Source: Cornus controversa (taxonomy: Eukaryota > Streptophyta > Magnoliopsida > Cornales > Cornaceae). Taken from it: a stretch of DNA of 64,000 bases. Location: positions 54,505,146 to 54,569,145 of the forward strand of contig CM048852.1 in the NCBI GenBank assembly GCA_026545225.1, given 5' to 3'. Made by a program: the position numbers and the translations under genes. Below, piece after piece: positions 1 through 12,170 of the stretch (the first letter of the stretch is position 1; every line of letters begins with the position of its first letter). The notes under the pieces were generated by a model. That model had not been told where the DNA came from and made no database searches. It saw nothing but the letters and a program-made list of their open reading frames with translations.

Positions 1-700
1 GATTTTCTGTCCGATGAATTTCAACACGGATTTGATCGGACAAACCGGTGAATTTGTTAAAATTAATGTCATTTGACCTATTTGCGAACTTGTTTATTCT
101 AGGCATTGTCTAGTTATTTACTTTAATGATTAAGTAGTGGGGTGTTTGACAAAGTGTAATGGCTACCACATATTTTGTATAATAATGTTTGTATTAGGTC
201 AAAAGCAAAGTAAATAAACAATACAAAAATAGTGTGTGCAAGCATTGTCAATATAATATTTCAGTGACCTATTCTTTGGCAGCTGCCCTGTATTCTCCTC
301 TATTTTGTACCTTAACTTACTTCTCTAGTTTTCTTCTATTCTTCTTATTACACAAATCTTGATGGTTGGTTGAATCTACATCCAACATAAGTGGTATTAG
401 GGCTCAATTTTGATCCAGAGAAATCTGGGCGTGAAGATTATTGACTGAAAAACAAATCTCGAAAAATATCGGTAGCCATGACAACTTCAAACAACCAAAA
501 TATGGGTTCTATTCTTACTTTTGATGGGGAGAACTATGCTTTTTGGTGTGTGAAAATGAACACCATATTCCTTATGATCTTTGGGAGTACGTAGAAGAAT
601 GATACGAAGATTCGAAAGATACGACACAAATGCTCAAAAATTAAAATTGAAGGAGCACAAGAAGAAGGATGCAAAAACTCTTGCGTTCCCTTTCTTTTCT
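1..700 (+). mobile_element. Ty1/copia retrotransposon remnant: LTR end, primer-binding site, start of gag
   Basis: An LTR-like end (TCCAACA, 381-387) is followed by a degenerate initiator-Met-tRNA primer-binding site (TGGTATTAGGGCT, 392-404; the usual form is TGGTATCAGAGC). A gag start at 478 reads TFDGENYAFW, the usual N-terminal copia gag motif. The frame breaks after about 38 codons, and a shifted frame then resembles the DLWEYVEE and KKDAKTLAF segments of copia gag. Nothing of pol follows, so the copy is 3'-truncated near 700. The left edge of the LTR cannot be fixed and may lie outside the window; 1-380 is taken as LTR by position only. Confidence 0.6.
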
Positions 701-1731
701 TTTCCTTCCGGTTTCATTAATCCAAACGACCCCTAAATCACTGATGCTCTCTCTCTCTCTCTCTAAAAATGGTCTCTGTCATGTATTATATTTCTTTACA
801 GTTTAAACCATCGGAACCCTCTCTTTAAAATTTTTCTCTCTCTATAAGATCTTGTTATAGATCTGAGGCTCTATTTTCCTGTGGTTTCTCTCTGTTTTGT
901 TGTTATATATCTTCATTTCTTGGTCGATTTAGTTCTTTTGGGGCTAGATGTTGGTAATTTTGGACTCAATACTAATAACCCATTTGATTACTCTGTTGAA
1001 ACCTTCAATTTCACAACAAAAACATTTGAGATATGTAGGTGTTGGAGTCTCTCAAATTTTCTCTCTCCGTCTCAAATGGGTTTTTTAAAGTTTAAACCAT
1101 TTCAATGATCGGAAATCTAAGTTTGTCCGCCATTTCATTCCAATCTTGACATATATATATATATATATATATATATGCCAACAAATAGAAATGGTTTATG
1201 TAACTGATATATACCTAACCCCTTTTCCCTTGTCCTTTTCATCTCAATCGATTCTTCCCTCTTCTCTCTATTCTAGATTCTTGTCTTGCTATTCCCAGAT
1301 ACTTAAAGTCTCAGCTGGGTATATCTAATTTTTCTACAGATTACACTGCTGATAATATATCTATAATTATATATATATCTATATAATATAAAAATGATTT
1401 TTTTTTTTTTTTAATCATGGTTGTTCGGGTCAGCTTACGCACACCTCAACTAATTTTATGAGGTCCTGAAATTAACGATCAAACAAATCTCTAGTGGTCT
1501 TGCGAAAATTCTATATAAAAATGATTAAAAAGCATGATAGTATTATAAGCATCGATATATACAGAGTCTTTATAATGTATAAAGAAAAATATAGAGAGAG
1601 ATTCTAATCCTTGCATCAATAAGAAAACAACTTTAGAGAGAGAAATATCATTTTTTGAGAACCCACTCCTTTTTTTTCTTGACCATGGATGAACATATCG
1701 AGATTTCTCCATTAGAGAGCGTGGGTAAAAG
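700..1731. other. Intergenic AT-rich sequence without a supported gene
   Basis: Contains a CT microsatellite near 748, a (TA)n tract at about 1149-1175, and pyrimidine-rich stretches. The short open frames have no recognisable protein signature. Confidence 0.6.
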
Positions 1732-2260
1732 TAGTGACAGACCCAAGAATTTTTGTGAGAGGGGCAACTTTTAACACTAAATTTTTTTTTCAAGCTATCA
1801 TAATAATTCTATTGAATAAATTTATTATTGTTCATTGATAACATTTACTTTATTATTAAAAAATTTCAAAAAAAATATTTATTTCATTATTTTTTTAATT
1901 TATCTATTAAAAATTAAATAAAATTTATTAATTTAAATTGTTTTTATAGATATAGAGAGAGAGGGGACAGACTCAAAGAGAGAAAGAGGGTAAAAAAGAG
2001 AGAAATAGATCGGATAGAGAGGGGACAAAGAGAGAAAGAGAGAGAAAAAGAGAGAGAGAAAGAAAGAGAAGGATAGAGAGAGAAATATTGGGGAGAGAAA
2101 GGGGACGAAAAGAGAGAAAGAGAAGGGAAGAGAGAGATATTAAAAAAAATTAGGGGGGCCTAGTGGAGTTTGTAATTTTAAGGGGGTCAAAGTGTTATAT
2201 ATAAGTAATATAATTTTGGGGCCATATGCTCCCACTGGACCCTTCATGGGTCCGTCCCTG
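1732..2260. mobile_element. hAT-like MITE with a purine-rich core
   Basis: The left end TAGTGACAGACCCA pairs imperfectly with the right end TGGGTCCGTCCCTG as terminal inverted repeats. The flanks are GGTAAAAG (1724-1731) and GGTAAACG (2261-2268), an 8-bp target duplication with one mismatch, the size hAT transposases make. No transposase frame is present. The interior 1950-2135 is an almost pure GA/GAAA purine run on the plus strand. Confidence 0.5.
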
Positions 2261-2268
2261 GGTAAACG

Positions 2269-4141
2269 TGGAAAATTTAGAAATTTCCTCCACTGTGCTT
2301 TTTCCTCTATACCTTTCCTTGGGGTTTCAGGTTCGTCCGGCGATTCACTGGCCGAGGAGAATTTCGACCTGGAGTCTTTCCGGCGAGTCACCGGTCAAGT
2401 TGGGTTCAAGTAAGTTGAAAACAGCTGAGAAGTACTTATGTTGACGATTGTTCAAGAGTTTTTAAGTTGCGTTTCTGGGTTAGATTTTTAAAGAAAAATA
2501 AAGAAACAAGAGAGAGCTTAGAGATAGAAAGAAAGAGGTGAGTGGAAGTGGGAGGGCGGCTCGGGTTAGAGATTGGATAGAGAGGAAGAAGAGAGAGAGA
2601 GAGCAACGTGAGAGAAAGAAGGAAGAGAGAGAAAAAGAAGATAGAAAGCACCTGGTTGGTGTACGTGGCCCAATCAAATGGGCAACCGCTAGCTAGCTAG
2701 CAAATCTCTTCTTACAATACCCTGCATAAGGCTTTTCAACTGGTAAGCTGGCCATGCATTTTCCATTTCTTATATTATAAACAGTAAGATAGCAAAGCAT
2801 GCCCTATTTTTTTTAAATTTAAAAAATGTCTCTCTCAGTATATTTTTTATCCCGCAAATTAGATGAATTGTTTCATTTATTGGGTTAATACACTTTTTTT
2901 AAATAGAAATACGCAATTTTATTGGAATCCAATACGTTTTATCTATTAGGTTAATACACTTCTTTTAAATAGTTTTAGAAAAAAAAAGAAAAAAGTGCAA
3001 GATATAATGCAACAAACCCTTGTTCTGTTACAGCGACACAAACATTTCTCTCTCGCAAAGGTGTGTATCAAATCTCATCCTCTCTCTTCTCTCCTAACCC
3101 AAAGTTTCTATGTTTTAATATTTTATTTTCTTCTTTCTTAACCTAAATCTGAACCTCATGCCATTGTTAATTTTTCTAATTTTTCCTTTCTTCTTTCTTT
3201 GGGCCAAATGTAATGATATTTTGATATTGATATCTTATTATGCTTCTGACTTAAAAAGTTGAGTTTTGACTTTCAAATTTCAATTGGGTATTTCTTAAAT
3301 ATTTTTAATATTTGAAAAGTACATCTTAAATTAGGACATTTAATTTACTGAATTTGGTAAAGCTCTGATTATTTAGAAAATTAGATCATTCAAATATAGT
3401 TAATTTCAATTTTGAATTGCCTTATTACAAAACCAAATATGGTATTTTACAAAGATTCGTACGTTAATGGCTGAATTGTTTCACCCACTTTGATATGGGT
3501 TGAAGTATTAGATCTTAAACCAGACATCGGATTGGATAACAAATAACAATAGAGATGTCTCTGTTAGTTAAGCACTTGGAGAGAGAGTATGATTGCTTTG
3601 ACATATCTCATAGTTCAACTATTATTTAGATAATTTTTGTTTCACTTTAACTAAGTATTGATATAAAATTAGATTAAAAATACTACACTATCCAATGAAA
3701 GAAAGTGATTTTGCTATTATATTTGTTAGGCTTGATTTTTTCCCCTAACTCCCCCGCCGCGGGCGCCCAGTGGGAACTAAAATCCTGGGTCTGCCCTGCC
3801 CTTGCTTATGCATAAACATTAAAGCTTGGATTAATTTACACGCCTTGCTTAGAAAACAGAAAAATAAATAAAAGCTCAATATTCCAACAAAATTATTGAT
3901 CATCATGCCTTAAACATGTTCCGAAAGTTACAAAAGTTAGTCCACTCTTCTTTGTTCCTTCGTCACTCCACTTACCCACTCCACTTACAAGGGAAAACAA
4001 CATCAAAACCGAAAAATTTTAAATTAGGAAAACACAAATCCTCCAAAACAAAAGGCCAACAAGTTAAGTATATCGGTAGAAAAAAGGCGGTCATTTTTTT
4101 GGAAATCAAGAGTAGTGAATCCTGAATTGAACCAGAATTGA
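2269..4141. other. Intergenic region downstream of the laccase gene
   Basis: AT-rich, with a pyrimidine/purine-rich stretch near 2480-2640. A segment at about 3735-3800 ends in a GGGTCTGCCCTG motif resembling the end of the MITE at 1732-2260 and may be a fragment of the same family. No gene is supported; open frames such as 2436-2651 are low-complexity. Confidence 0.5.
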
Positions 4142-6290
4142 TTAACATTTGGGAAGATCTGCTGGTGGAGGAAGTAACTTTTGATTGGGAAGCTTTCCAT
4201 CTAAGACAAGCCAAGCCATCTTCAAACCCCAGCTAGTGTGCACTTCCAGGTGACAGTGCATGAACCACACCCCTGTCCACAAATACTTTGTCATCTTCAC
4301 TATAACTGACTTGAAACAAGTTAGAAAATATAATGATACCATGCATGTTACAATTCTGGATCTATTTAATACTGTAGCTAATGCATGCATCATTGTATGA
4401 GTGCTTGAAGGTGAATGCATGATGCAGTAATAATATAATTACTTGAATTTTTTTGTCTCTGCATGTCCTATATAGAATTGAAATCTATAAATGAAAACTA
4501 GGAAAAAAAGAATCTATAAATGAAATTTATCACTAGCCTAGATATATATAATGCTGATTTTATATATATTTACCCACCTGGGTTGTCGGCTAGAAACCGA
4601 ATAGCAACCCACCCACCAGAGGGCACACCCACTGTGTTCCTTTCAATGGGGTCAACAAGATTGAAGTTTTTAGGGTCCTCATTCGGATCATAGTTCCCGA
4701 AACCTTGTCCAACAACAAAGAAATTGAATCCATGAAGATGAAGAGGGTGGCTCTCAGCTCCAAGAATGCTTGTGTCCTGCATGACCAGCTCCACACTAGT
4801 GTTAAAAGGAAGTACAACCAATTTGGTTCCATTGCTCACCATTGTATTGTTTGGAGGATTCCCAGTATAGTTAAACCAATGCATCGGATTCATTGGAAAG
4901 TATGGGCTATAAACACCATTTGATTGCCCGAAGAAGTGAGCTTGGAGGAGGGCAGTGGTTGGTTGTGCAAAGGAAACATTGTTAACCGAAGCCGCGAACT
5001 TGGTTCCATTTGGTCCTTGACATGTTTGGTTTTGCTGGCATGGGTTAGTTCCAAGTCCTACTGTGAACAAAAAGTGCTTATCGACCTTTTGGAGGACATT
5101 AGCCGGGAATTGAGAGCTCGCTAAGCTACGTAGTTTGTTTGTGAAATTGGTGGCAAAGGAGGTGTCATTGAGAGGAGGTAGGTTTGGTTTGAAGAGTGGA
5201 AGCTTCTTCATTGAGATGGTTGAATAAAGGGAAGGTGATTCGTATTCAAGAATGCCGGCAACTGTGGAGTTGTCGAAGGTGCCAAGGCCGGTCGCGTATG
5301 GTCTAGCTGTCATTAGAAATGTAGCATTGGGGAAGTAAGGTTTGGTCTTGAGAAGGACATTGGTGGTTTGTCCGGGGGTGATGAGAAGTGTCTCCGTTTC
5401 AAAGGGCTTAACATAAATGGCGTCGGCTTCAACCACTGTCATTGTGTGGTTTGCCAAGCTGAAGAAGAGCTCGTCATTGAGGGCTGCATTGATGAAGCGG
5501 AGAAGGTAGGTCTTTCCAGGCTTAACCTTCAGCTTGAATGTATCTGTCAATCATAACAAATTTATTTTCTAATATCAGGACAACTGCGACAATGTTGTTA
5601 AAAAAATTTCTCCTGGCCAAAGGGTTTTAGCCACGAATGTTGTGGTTGTATTTGATACCTTTTGCAGAGCAGTTATACAATGGCCCTGGAAGTCCATTGA
5701 CGGTATAGGCATCAGAGACATTTGGTCCCCCTCCGGTTTGCAGAGCCTGGTTAATTATTGCCTCAGGATCAGCATTGAACCACTCTCCTACAAATTATGA
5801 AGTAACATAATTTGTGTTAGTCAATTTAGATCGAGCTAGTATATCATAGAGATACAATATATAGTAGGGGTGCATACGTACGGTTCGGTTTGGTTCCAAA
5901 ATATCTCAAGTCGTACGGATCGATTTTATTAAATTATAAAATCAAATCAAATCGTTTCAAGTATAAAATCAAACCAAACCGAACCGTATGCACTTCTAAT
6001 ATATAGAGTTGAATTGTATCTAACTTAATTACCAAAGATGATGGGAACTTCCTTGTAGGGTTTAGCAAATGGATAAGGAACATTGCGCTTGGGAAGAATG
6101 AGTAGAGGACCATAGACTGTTGATCTTAGCCATGAGATATGTGCATGCCAAAAGAGAGTTCCTCTCTGGCCAACAATGGTGAAGTTATACACATAGCTCT
6201 GACCAGTTTGTATGGGGCATTGAGTTATGTAAGCCGGTCCATCAGCCCATCCGGTTTGAAGTTGTCGAATGCCATGCCTGTTCCAATGCA

Positions 6291-6335
<45 letters not shown>

Positions 6336-6798
6336 TCAGCCATGCATTTAGATAATTATGGTGTTTTACATCAATAACTATTAATGCTTTTAAGTGACAA
6401 AGTGAAGATTCATACCAGTGGATGGTAATATTGTTTTGGACATAGTTAACCACTTCAATAAGAAGCCGGTCCCCCTCTCTAGCTACAACGCGAGGCCCTG
6501 GAAACTTCCCATTCACAGTAACCATGCTCTTGGTATGGCATAGTCGCGTCACATTTTGCAGTTTGATCTACAAAACAATTTTCCAAAGCTGTAAAGTAAG
6601 AAACAAAGAATGCAAAATCTATGTATATACACTATAGTTCCAACAGGCCATATATATATATATGACACATACATCAAACTTGTAGTGCCTAGTTATGCCT
6701 TCATCCTTGGCAAGTGCAGGGCAAGGAAGGAGAGAGAATGTCATCAATGAGATGAGAATTCCCTCAAATGTTGTTAAAGGAAGAATGGAACCACCCAT
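4142..6798 (-). CDS. LAC17-like: Laccase, LAC17-like (multicopper oxidase)
   Basis: Secreted blue copper oxidase; the family oxidises monolignols to radicals for lignin assembly in the cell wall. Exons: 6673-6798, 6416-6567, 6033-6277, 5659-5787, 4578-5543, 4142-4272, all with GT-AG introns, giving 582 residues with no stop. The N-terminus is hydrophobic and ends in PALA, a signal peptide. Copper motifs are in order: HWHG (split across the exon 2/3 junction), HAH, HPLHLHG, and HCHLEVH in the last exon. Many N-glycosylation sequons are present. Near-identity to what I recall of Arabidopsis LAC17 across the middle (for example [10 protein letters not shown] and [16 protein letters not shown]) supports the subgroup. 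Intron 2 carries a (TA)n tract and intron 3 a MITE. The start is the only ATG preceding the signal peptide. Confidence 0.95.
5474..5494 (-). promoter_or_regulatory. Probable miR397 target site in laccase mRNA
   Basis: The plus strand here reads nearly as miR397a as I remember it. The laccase mRNA would pair with the miRNA along 21 nt with two mismatches (miRNA positions 9 and 12) and one G:U pair (position 15). The site lies in exon 5 over the conserved INAALNDE codons, where miR397 is known to target Arabidopsis laccases. The mismatches near the cut site make efficiency uncertain. Confidence 0.6.
5865..5998. mobile_element. hAT-like MITE inside laccase intron 3
   Basis: A 134-bp foldback. 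TAGGGGTGCATACG at the left pairs with the right end TGCACTTCTA, and CGGTTCGGTTTGG with CCAAACCGAACCG. It is flanked by a perfect 8-bp duplication ATATATAG (5857-5864 and 5999-6006). It fills more than half of the 245-bp intron without touching either splice site. Confidence 0.85.
6296..6335. repeat. (TA)n microsatellite in laccase intron 2
   Basis: An uninterrupted TA run of about 40 bp close to the exon 3 acceptor on the minus strand. Confidence 0.9.
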
Positions 6799-6801
6799 AT
6801 T

Positions 6802-6833
<32 letters not shown>

Positions 6834-6905
6834 GAGAAGGTTATAGTTGCTGAGTGAATCTAACTTTGCTCAAGTATTGATATCTCAAAAAATCACGAGG
6901 TCATG

Positions 6906-6913
6906 TATATATA
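6906..6913 (-). promoter_or_regulatory. Putative laccase TATA box
   Basis: TATATATA on the minus strand about 110 nt upstream of the laccase ATG, at a plausible distance for a leader of about 80 nt. A CT/AT microsatellite (6803-6830) lies in the predicted leader. Confidence 0.4.
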
Positions 6914-7729
6914 GAGAGGTGAGGAATGAGAGTTTGGTCGATTAGGTGATGGAAATTTTATATTTTATAGAGAACATATAGACAAAACCAATAACCATAA
7001 TAGCTTGCAAATTAGAAAGTACCAAGTACCAACTGAAGTGATAGAAAACAACTTTAGAGTGTTGTCAAAGCCAATCTATACAGTTTGTTTGACCTCCTGT
7101 CTTTTTTTTCTGTCAAAACTTTCCTGTTTTGATCAACCTCTAATTCCTGATTCACATTTGATTCTATATTTAATTTGATGATATTTGCATTATACATGAT
7201 TAGCTACCAACTAGTAATGTGGACTGTTGCCTCTTATCCTAATTTGCCTTCATAAAGAATTTAGGATGTTTGGAGCTAGGTTCAAAAATTAATGAATCAA
7301 TCCGTTTGTGCTAAAATAGCATATTACAAACTAGTTCTTATGTGAAATATGTGGAAGTAATCAAAGAACACCTATTTAGACAGACAGGGACTAGTTATCG
7401 GTTTTCTAAAAATTATTTTTCAAAAACTTAGTTACAAAATGCATGTTTTCAGAAAATAGTTTCTTGTAGTTTATATAAAGCGTTTGACTAACTACTCCCT
7501 CATCCTAAAAGGAAAACTGGGCTAATACAATGTTTTAGATGGCATTTAACTACTCCCTCATTGGTTTGTTAAGCTTAGTTTGAGGAGATTGAATGCACGT
7601 AACCAATAAGAATTTCAAATGTGATTATAATAACATGGGGTAACATTGTGCACCGTACATATAACATTCTCAACTGTTAGTCTTGGTCATCGAGCAAATC
7701 AAAGTGTTTCGATCTATCAAGCAGTCCTT

Positions 7730-7780
<51 letters not shown>

Positions 7781-9389
7781 GTTTATATCTAATTGTCATG
7801 AAGGACATGTCATGGATGAATAGTTGGAGAAATCAGCAGGTTGGTGGCTGAGGTGTTGTCACCATTAGGATTCCTAAGCAAGGGGAAGGGAAGTGATAAT
7901 GTGGATTGTGGTCCTGTGGACCATTTTAAGCACTTTTGTCTGAAGCAAAGATGAGATGAGTGAAATGTTTGCTTCTTGATTAGTGCGTTCCTGGTTTATT
8001 CAATTGTACGTATATATGGAATTTGTATACATCAGTTTGATGTTCATGCAGTCGCGAGGCTCACAAGTCTGATTGTAGTTGTGCCAACTATGCTCCTTGT
8101 TGTACAAGACCCCTCTCTCTCTCTCTCTCTCTGTGTTCATTCATTGTTTGAGGGGCTTAGAAAATGCGCCCATATAGGCCCAAAAAATGGGGTTCTGAAA
8201 GAAGAAAGTAAGCTTCATGGACTAAGAGTGGGCTAGAAGCCTAGTACATTAAAATTAGGCCCACTCTATAAAGTTACATTGGAAAACTTTTACTACTACT
8301 AATTTCTTGAGAGAGCTAATTTGGAATCGCATCAGGAAGAAAAAGCCAAACATGGCGGTAGTACAATAAAAACTGATTTGTTTTAGAATTTTCTTCAAGG
8401 ATTTCTCTCATCTCTCTGAGTATTTTCGAGGTATCATTCAAGGATTGTGAAGATGTCACGTTATTATTTTTGTTTGAATTTAATTATGTATAGAACAGTA
8501 AGGTAATGGGTGGTTGGTGAGTTTGATTAGCCTTAGAAATTTGTTATCATTTAAAAGTCATACTACTAATAAGTCTTTTAAATTGGAATGCCAGAGTTTC
8601 CTACTGCCATTGATTTTGCTGTCGTCAAAATTGACCATCGAATTTTTTAGTCAGAATACTCTCTGGACGTCGCCGATATTGGAGTCTTCCTTAGTCCTCG
8701 TTTTTGCCATCATCTTCGGTCGTCGCTGGAGTCGAAGCTCATCGGCCTGGTTGGAGCCATCTCAAAAACTTAGCGTTCTCTCCCTACAACTATCAATTTT
8801 AGGAAAAAAAATTAGGGTTTAATCCAATTTGACCAACTTATGAACCAGAGCCACTCACATTGAACCAGATCCATTAAGCCCCTAATATTTTGTAGCTAAA
8901 TAAAACGACGTTGTGCGCTCATGGGCAAATTCATCATTTTAAAATAACTCTTTTTCTTTATCTAAATTTATTAAATAAATGAAGGATATTTTGATAAATT
9001 TAAATGCCAACTGACGGAGCTATAACGATTTGTTCTTATATGAGAAAAATTGGTAGTAAAGGGGATGTTTTGTTAATTTAAAGGATAATTTGAGAAAATT
9101 TGAAAGTAGAGGTTTCCTTTTTTCTTTTTTGTTTTTGGGCCATTTGATTTTAAAGGCATCGCATTATTGAGAAAGCCAAACATTGCAGTAGTACAATAAA
9201 AACTGATTTTTTTTTTTTTTTGGTAAATAAGAAAATTTGAAATTTGCAAATTAGATTGCAAGCATTATTAAGTTAATATATACGAAAATCAATTTTTCTC
9301 AAATAATTCTTGTTGAATCTAATTTGACTTAGAAGAGAGATACTTTCACGCAAGTGATGGTATATTTTTAGAATCTTGTTTAGGTCCCT
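6914..9389. other. Intergenic region between the laccase and PCS1-like genes, part 1
   Basis: Holds a long (TA)n tract (about 7733-7779), Stowaway-like ACTACTCCCTC motifs near 7492 and 7549, and dispersed duplicates. About 45 bp at 8345 recurs at 9173, and about 45 bp at 8546 recurs at 9709. No coding frame with a recognisable protein is present. Confidence 0.5.
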
Positions 9390-9665
9390 CTTATCATACT
9401 TACTTATTCACAGGTGCATAGGTGAGCTTTCCTGACCGCTGATGTGTTCTAATAAAAAATGAACACATCAATTTTAAAGTGTAATAAATAAGTATAATAA
9501 ATGAGGTTAAAATGCAATAAATAAGTATAATAAATGAGAATGACCTCATTTATTATATTTATTTATTACACACACTTTAAAATTGATGTATTCATTTTTT
9601 ATTGGAGCACATCAAAGGTTAGGAGGACTCACCTACACACTGGTAAATAGGTAAGCATTATCTTA
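9390..9665. mobile_element. Foldback MITE
   Basis: The two halves, about 9395-9506 and 9542-9661, are inverted copies of each other for over 100 bp. For example, CACATCAATTTTAAAGTG on the left faces CACTTTAAAATTGATGTA on the right. No coding capacity. The exact ends and target duplication could not be fixed. Confidence 0.7.
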
Positions 9666-10114
9666 TCCCAATAACATTGTCGGAGATTCTTTCCATGAGA
9701 AAAAAAAAAATGTTATCATTTAAAGGTGACAATACTAACAAGTCTTTTAAGTTGGACTAAATTTGAAAATAACAAGTGTATTAGTATTATAGTATATATA
9801 ATGACGCTGTCACCATAACAAGTGTATTAGTCTTTATCCGAATTATGGTGTATGTATGAGTTGGGAACAGTAGTCAATGATGCATAGATCGACCATCGAT
9901 CATTTGGACCATCCTTCATCAAATTGGACCATTCTTACAAACCCATCATCAAATAATGGAAATATAATGATAATGACGATGGTGTAAAAATATCCAACTG
10001 CCCTATTCAGTTCCAAGGGACCAAAGCTTTAAAACTTACCCTTTAATGGAGGGCGTATCAGATAGCTTTCTTGGTGGGACTCAGAATAACTACATTACCA
10101 AACCACATGAATGT

Positions 10115-10169
<55 letters not shown>

Positions 10170-10865
10170 CTTCGCATTGCCCAACCTAACAAAATCAAAA
10201 TTCACCCATACCTTCTTTCAATTTATTGACACAATTTACTATCATACCAATATACATTATTGTTATTATTAGTAGTTTTTCGGATATCTGACTACAATCA
10301 CTACTTTCTGGTCGGACTAATTACTTAATCACACCATACAAACTCTCAATTTCTGTCTAAATTCAATCCAGATATATTTATCACTATCATATCAGATTCT
10401 CAAACAACCAAAACTATTCCACTCATGAAATGTGATTCTTTTTTTCTTTTTCTTTTTCTTTTTTTGGAAATTAAATTTGATTCTGGACCAACTTTTTTAT
10501 TTTATATAATTGAAATTTCAATGCATTTTTGAATAAAAAAAATATTTTTAAATTAATACTAATAATTTTACCTACCAAAACAATTAATGCTACCATACCT
10601 TTTGAAAAAAGAAAAAAATAATAATGCTACCATAATATCTGATCATGATGTACAAAAGCGTGGAAGGAAGAACAACCCTCTCCTCGTCTGACTATTGCCG
10701 TAGGATCAAAGAATCACCACTGATCGTGCGGATGAAACATTGGCTGCAGCACCATAACAAAGGTAGGCCCTAGTATCATAATGTCATTGAGTTAAGTTAC
10801 ACCACGAGCCATTAAATCCAATCACAGCATGATGTGGGATCACATGATCCAAGCATGATGTGTGA
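9666..10865. other. Intergenic region between the laccase and PCS1-like genes, part 2
   Basis: AT-rich. Contains a compound (GT)n(AT)n microsatellite at about 10112-10170. No gene seen. Confidence 0.6.
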
Positions 10866-12170
10866 TCAGTGATATACACCGATTCTTTGACCAGCTAACT
10901 CACACTGTACTTGAGCAAAGCCAATCCTAGATTTCTCAAGATCAAATTCCATCCACACGTTCTGCTGATGATGATGCCCAATCACGTAGGCTTCTATAGG
11001 TATCATATCAGAGTTCCCAAATGTGAAGCAATACACCGAATCATTCCCCCTGACTTCACCCGGTACCCGATACAACAACCGGTCACCCGAAACCATCATC
11101 TCGGCGCCCCTAAACACCAAACTCACTGTTGGTAACCGAGGCAAAGAGGTTTGATTCATGGGCACCCGAAAACACAGATCCATTGCCCCTTGAAAAACGA
11201 AATTCGAATCCTCCAAAACCCGCAAAACTCCAGACGTTTGGTTCATGAATTCCTTCTTCAAAGCACTGTAAACGGGGCCAAGAAGGAATGTGAACTGGGT
11301 ACCCGAGTCAACCATGGTCTGACCAGCTCCAGTATGATCCGGCTCGAATATTGACTTCGGTAGTGGAAGTTCTTTATCCGAAACTTTGATCCTTTCGAGC
11401 TGAACCGAGTAGGCAACCCGGTCAAAGTAAGGCAATGGAGTTGAGATTTGAATCAACGGAGTGTAATTCAGCGGCCCGACCCACGTGAAATTCGCGTCAC
11501 CGAGGAGTAACACGCCCGAAAAATCGGAACCCGAGATGCAGTAAGAGAATTTAGGAAAACCCATCTGGGAAACGAAAGAGAGAGAACCACGGTTCATACC
11601 CATCAACCCGGTGGTCTTGGAATCTTCATCGGAGTTACTGCTATAACCGGAATCCATGCACCCGAAAACAGTGCTGTTGACTTCGGATCCTCCGATGTAG
11701 AACAAATCGGACGCGAGGTTTCCTTCCGAGGAAGAGGCGTCGGCGTAGGAGAGCACGGCGTGGCAGAAGTTGTTGGTATCGCACGAAGCGGGTATGGAGA
11801 AATCCTGGGTTCGGATCGTGCAGGTGGGTGACGAGCAAGTGACGGGCGAGTAGGATGAGGATTGATTAGAATCGAAAGCGGGTTGGGAAAATCGGGTGGA
11901 GTTGCAGCGAAGCCATGAAAGCTCACTTCCCGTGTCGAGGACCATGGTAACGTTCTGTGGAGGTGTGCCCACTGAGAGAGAGACGGTGAGGGTGACATTG
12001 TGGTGGAAGTGAAGCTTGTTTGGAGGTCTTGAGAGGGACCCAGATGGTATTACTTGGGTCTTGAGGGGCAAAACCAGCATTTGGGTTGTGGAAGAGAAGC
12101 AGAGTTTGGTTTGAATTAGCAATAACGCAATACAGAGATGAAGAAGACACAGAAAGTAGAGGACTTTCAT
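10866..12170 (-). CDS. PCS1-like: Aspartic protease, PCS1-like (pepsin A1 family)
   Basis: Intronless, 434 residues. A hydrophobic leader (about residues 1-26) points to secretory-pathway entry. The two catalytic motifs are DTGS (Asp79) and DSGT (Asp288). The N-terminal lobe contains the cysteine-rich insert usual for plant nepenthesin-like atypical aspartic proteases. The sequence follows Arabidopsis PCS1 (PROMOTION OF CELL SURVIVAL 1) as I recall it, including the FHHNVTLTVSL start of the domain, KTTGLMGMNRGSLSFV and the C-terminal GHHHQQNVWMEFDL. PCS1 in Arabidopsis protects gametophyte and embryo cells from premature death; the same role here is inferred. The start is the first ATG before the signal peptide. 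Several glycosylation sequons are visible, and the lack of introns is usual for this subgroup. Confidence 0.93.
   Translation of the reverse strand: MKVLYFLCLLHLCIALLLIQTKLCFSSTTQMLVLPLKTQVIPSGSLSRPPNKLHFHHNVTLTVSLSVGTPPQNVTMVLDTGSELSWLRCNSTRFSQPAFDSNQSSSYSPVTCSSPTCTIRTQDFSIPASCDTNNFCHAVLSYADASSSEGNLASDLFYIGGSEVNSTVFGCMDSGYSSNSDEDSKTTGLMGMNRGSLSFVSQMGFPKFSYCISGSDFSGVLLLGDANFTWVGPLNYTPLIQISTPLPYFDRVAYSVQLERIKVSDKELPLPKSIFEPDHTGAGQTMVDSGTQFTFLLGPVYSALKKEFMNQTSGVLRVLEDSNFVFQGAMDLCFRVPMNQTSLPRLPTVSLVFRGAEMMVSGDRLLYRVPGEVRGNDSVYCFTFGNSDMIPIEAYVIGHHHQQNVWMEFDLEKSRIGFAQVQCELAGQRIGVYH

Noticed and set aside
7492..7560. Stowaway MITE suggested by two ACTACTCCCTC motifs
   Set aside because: The motifs are in the same orientation rather than inverted and no TA duplication pairs with them.
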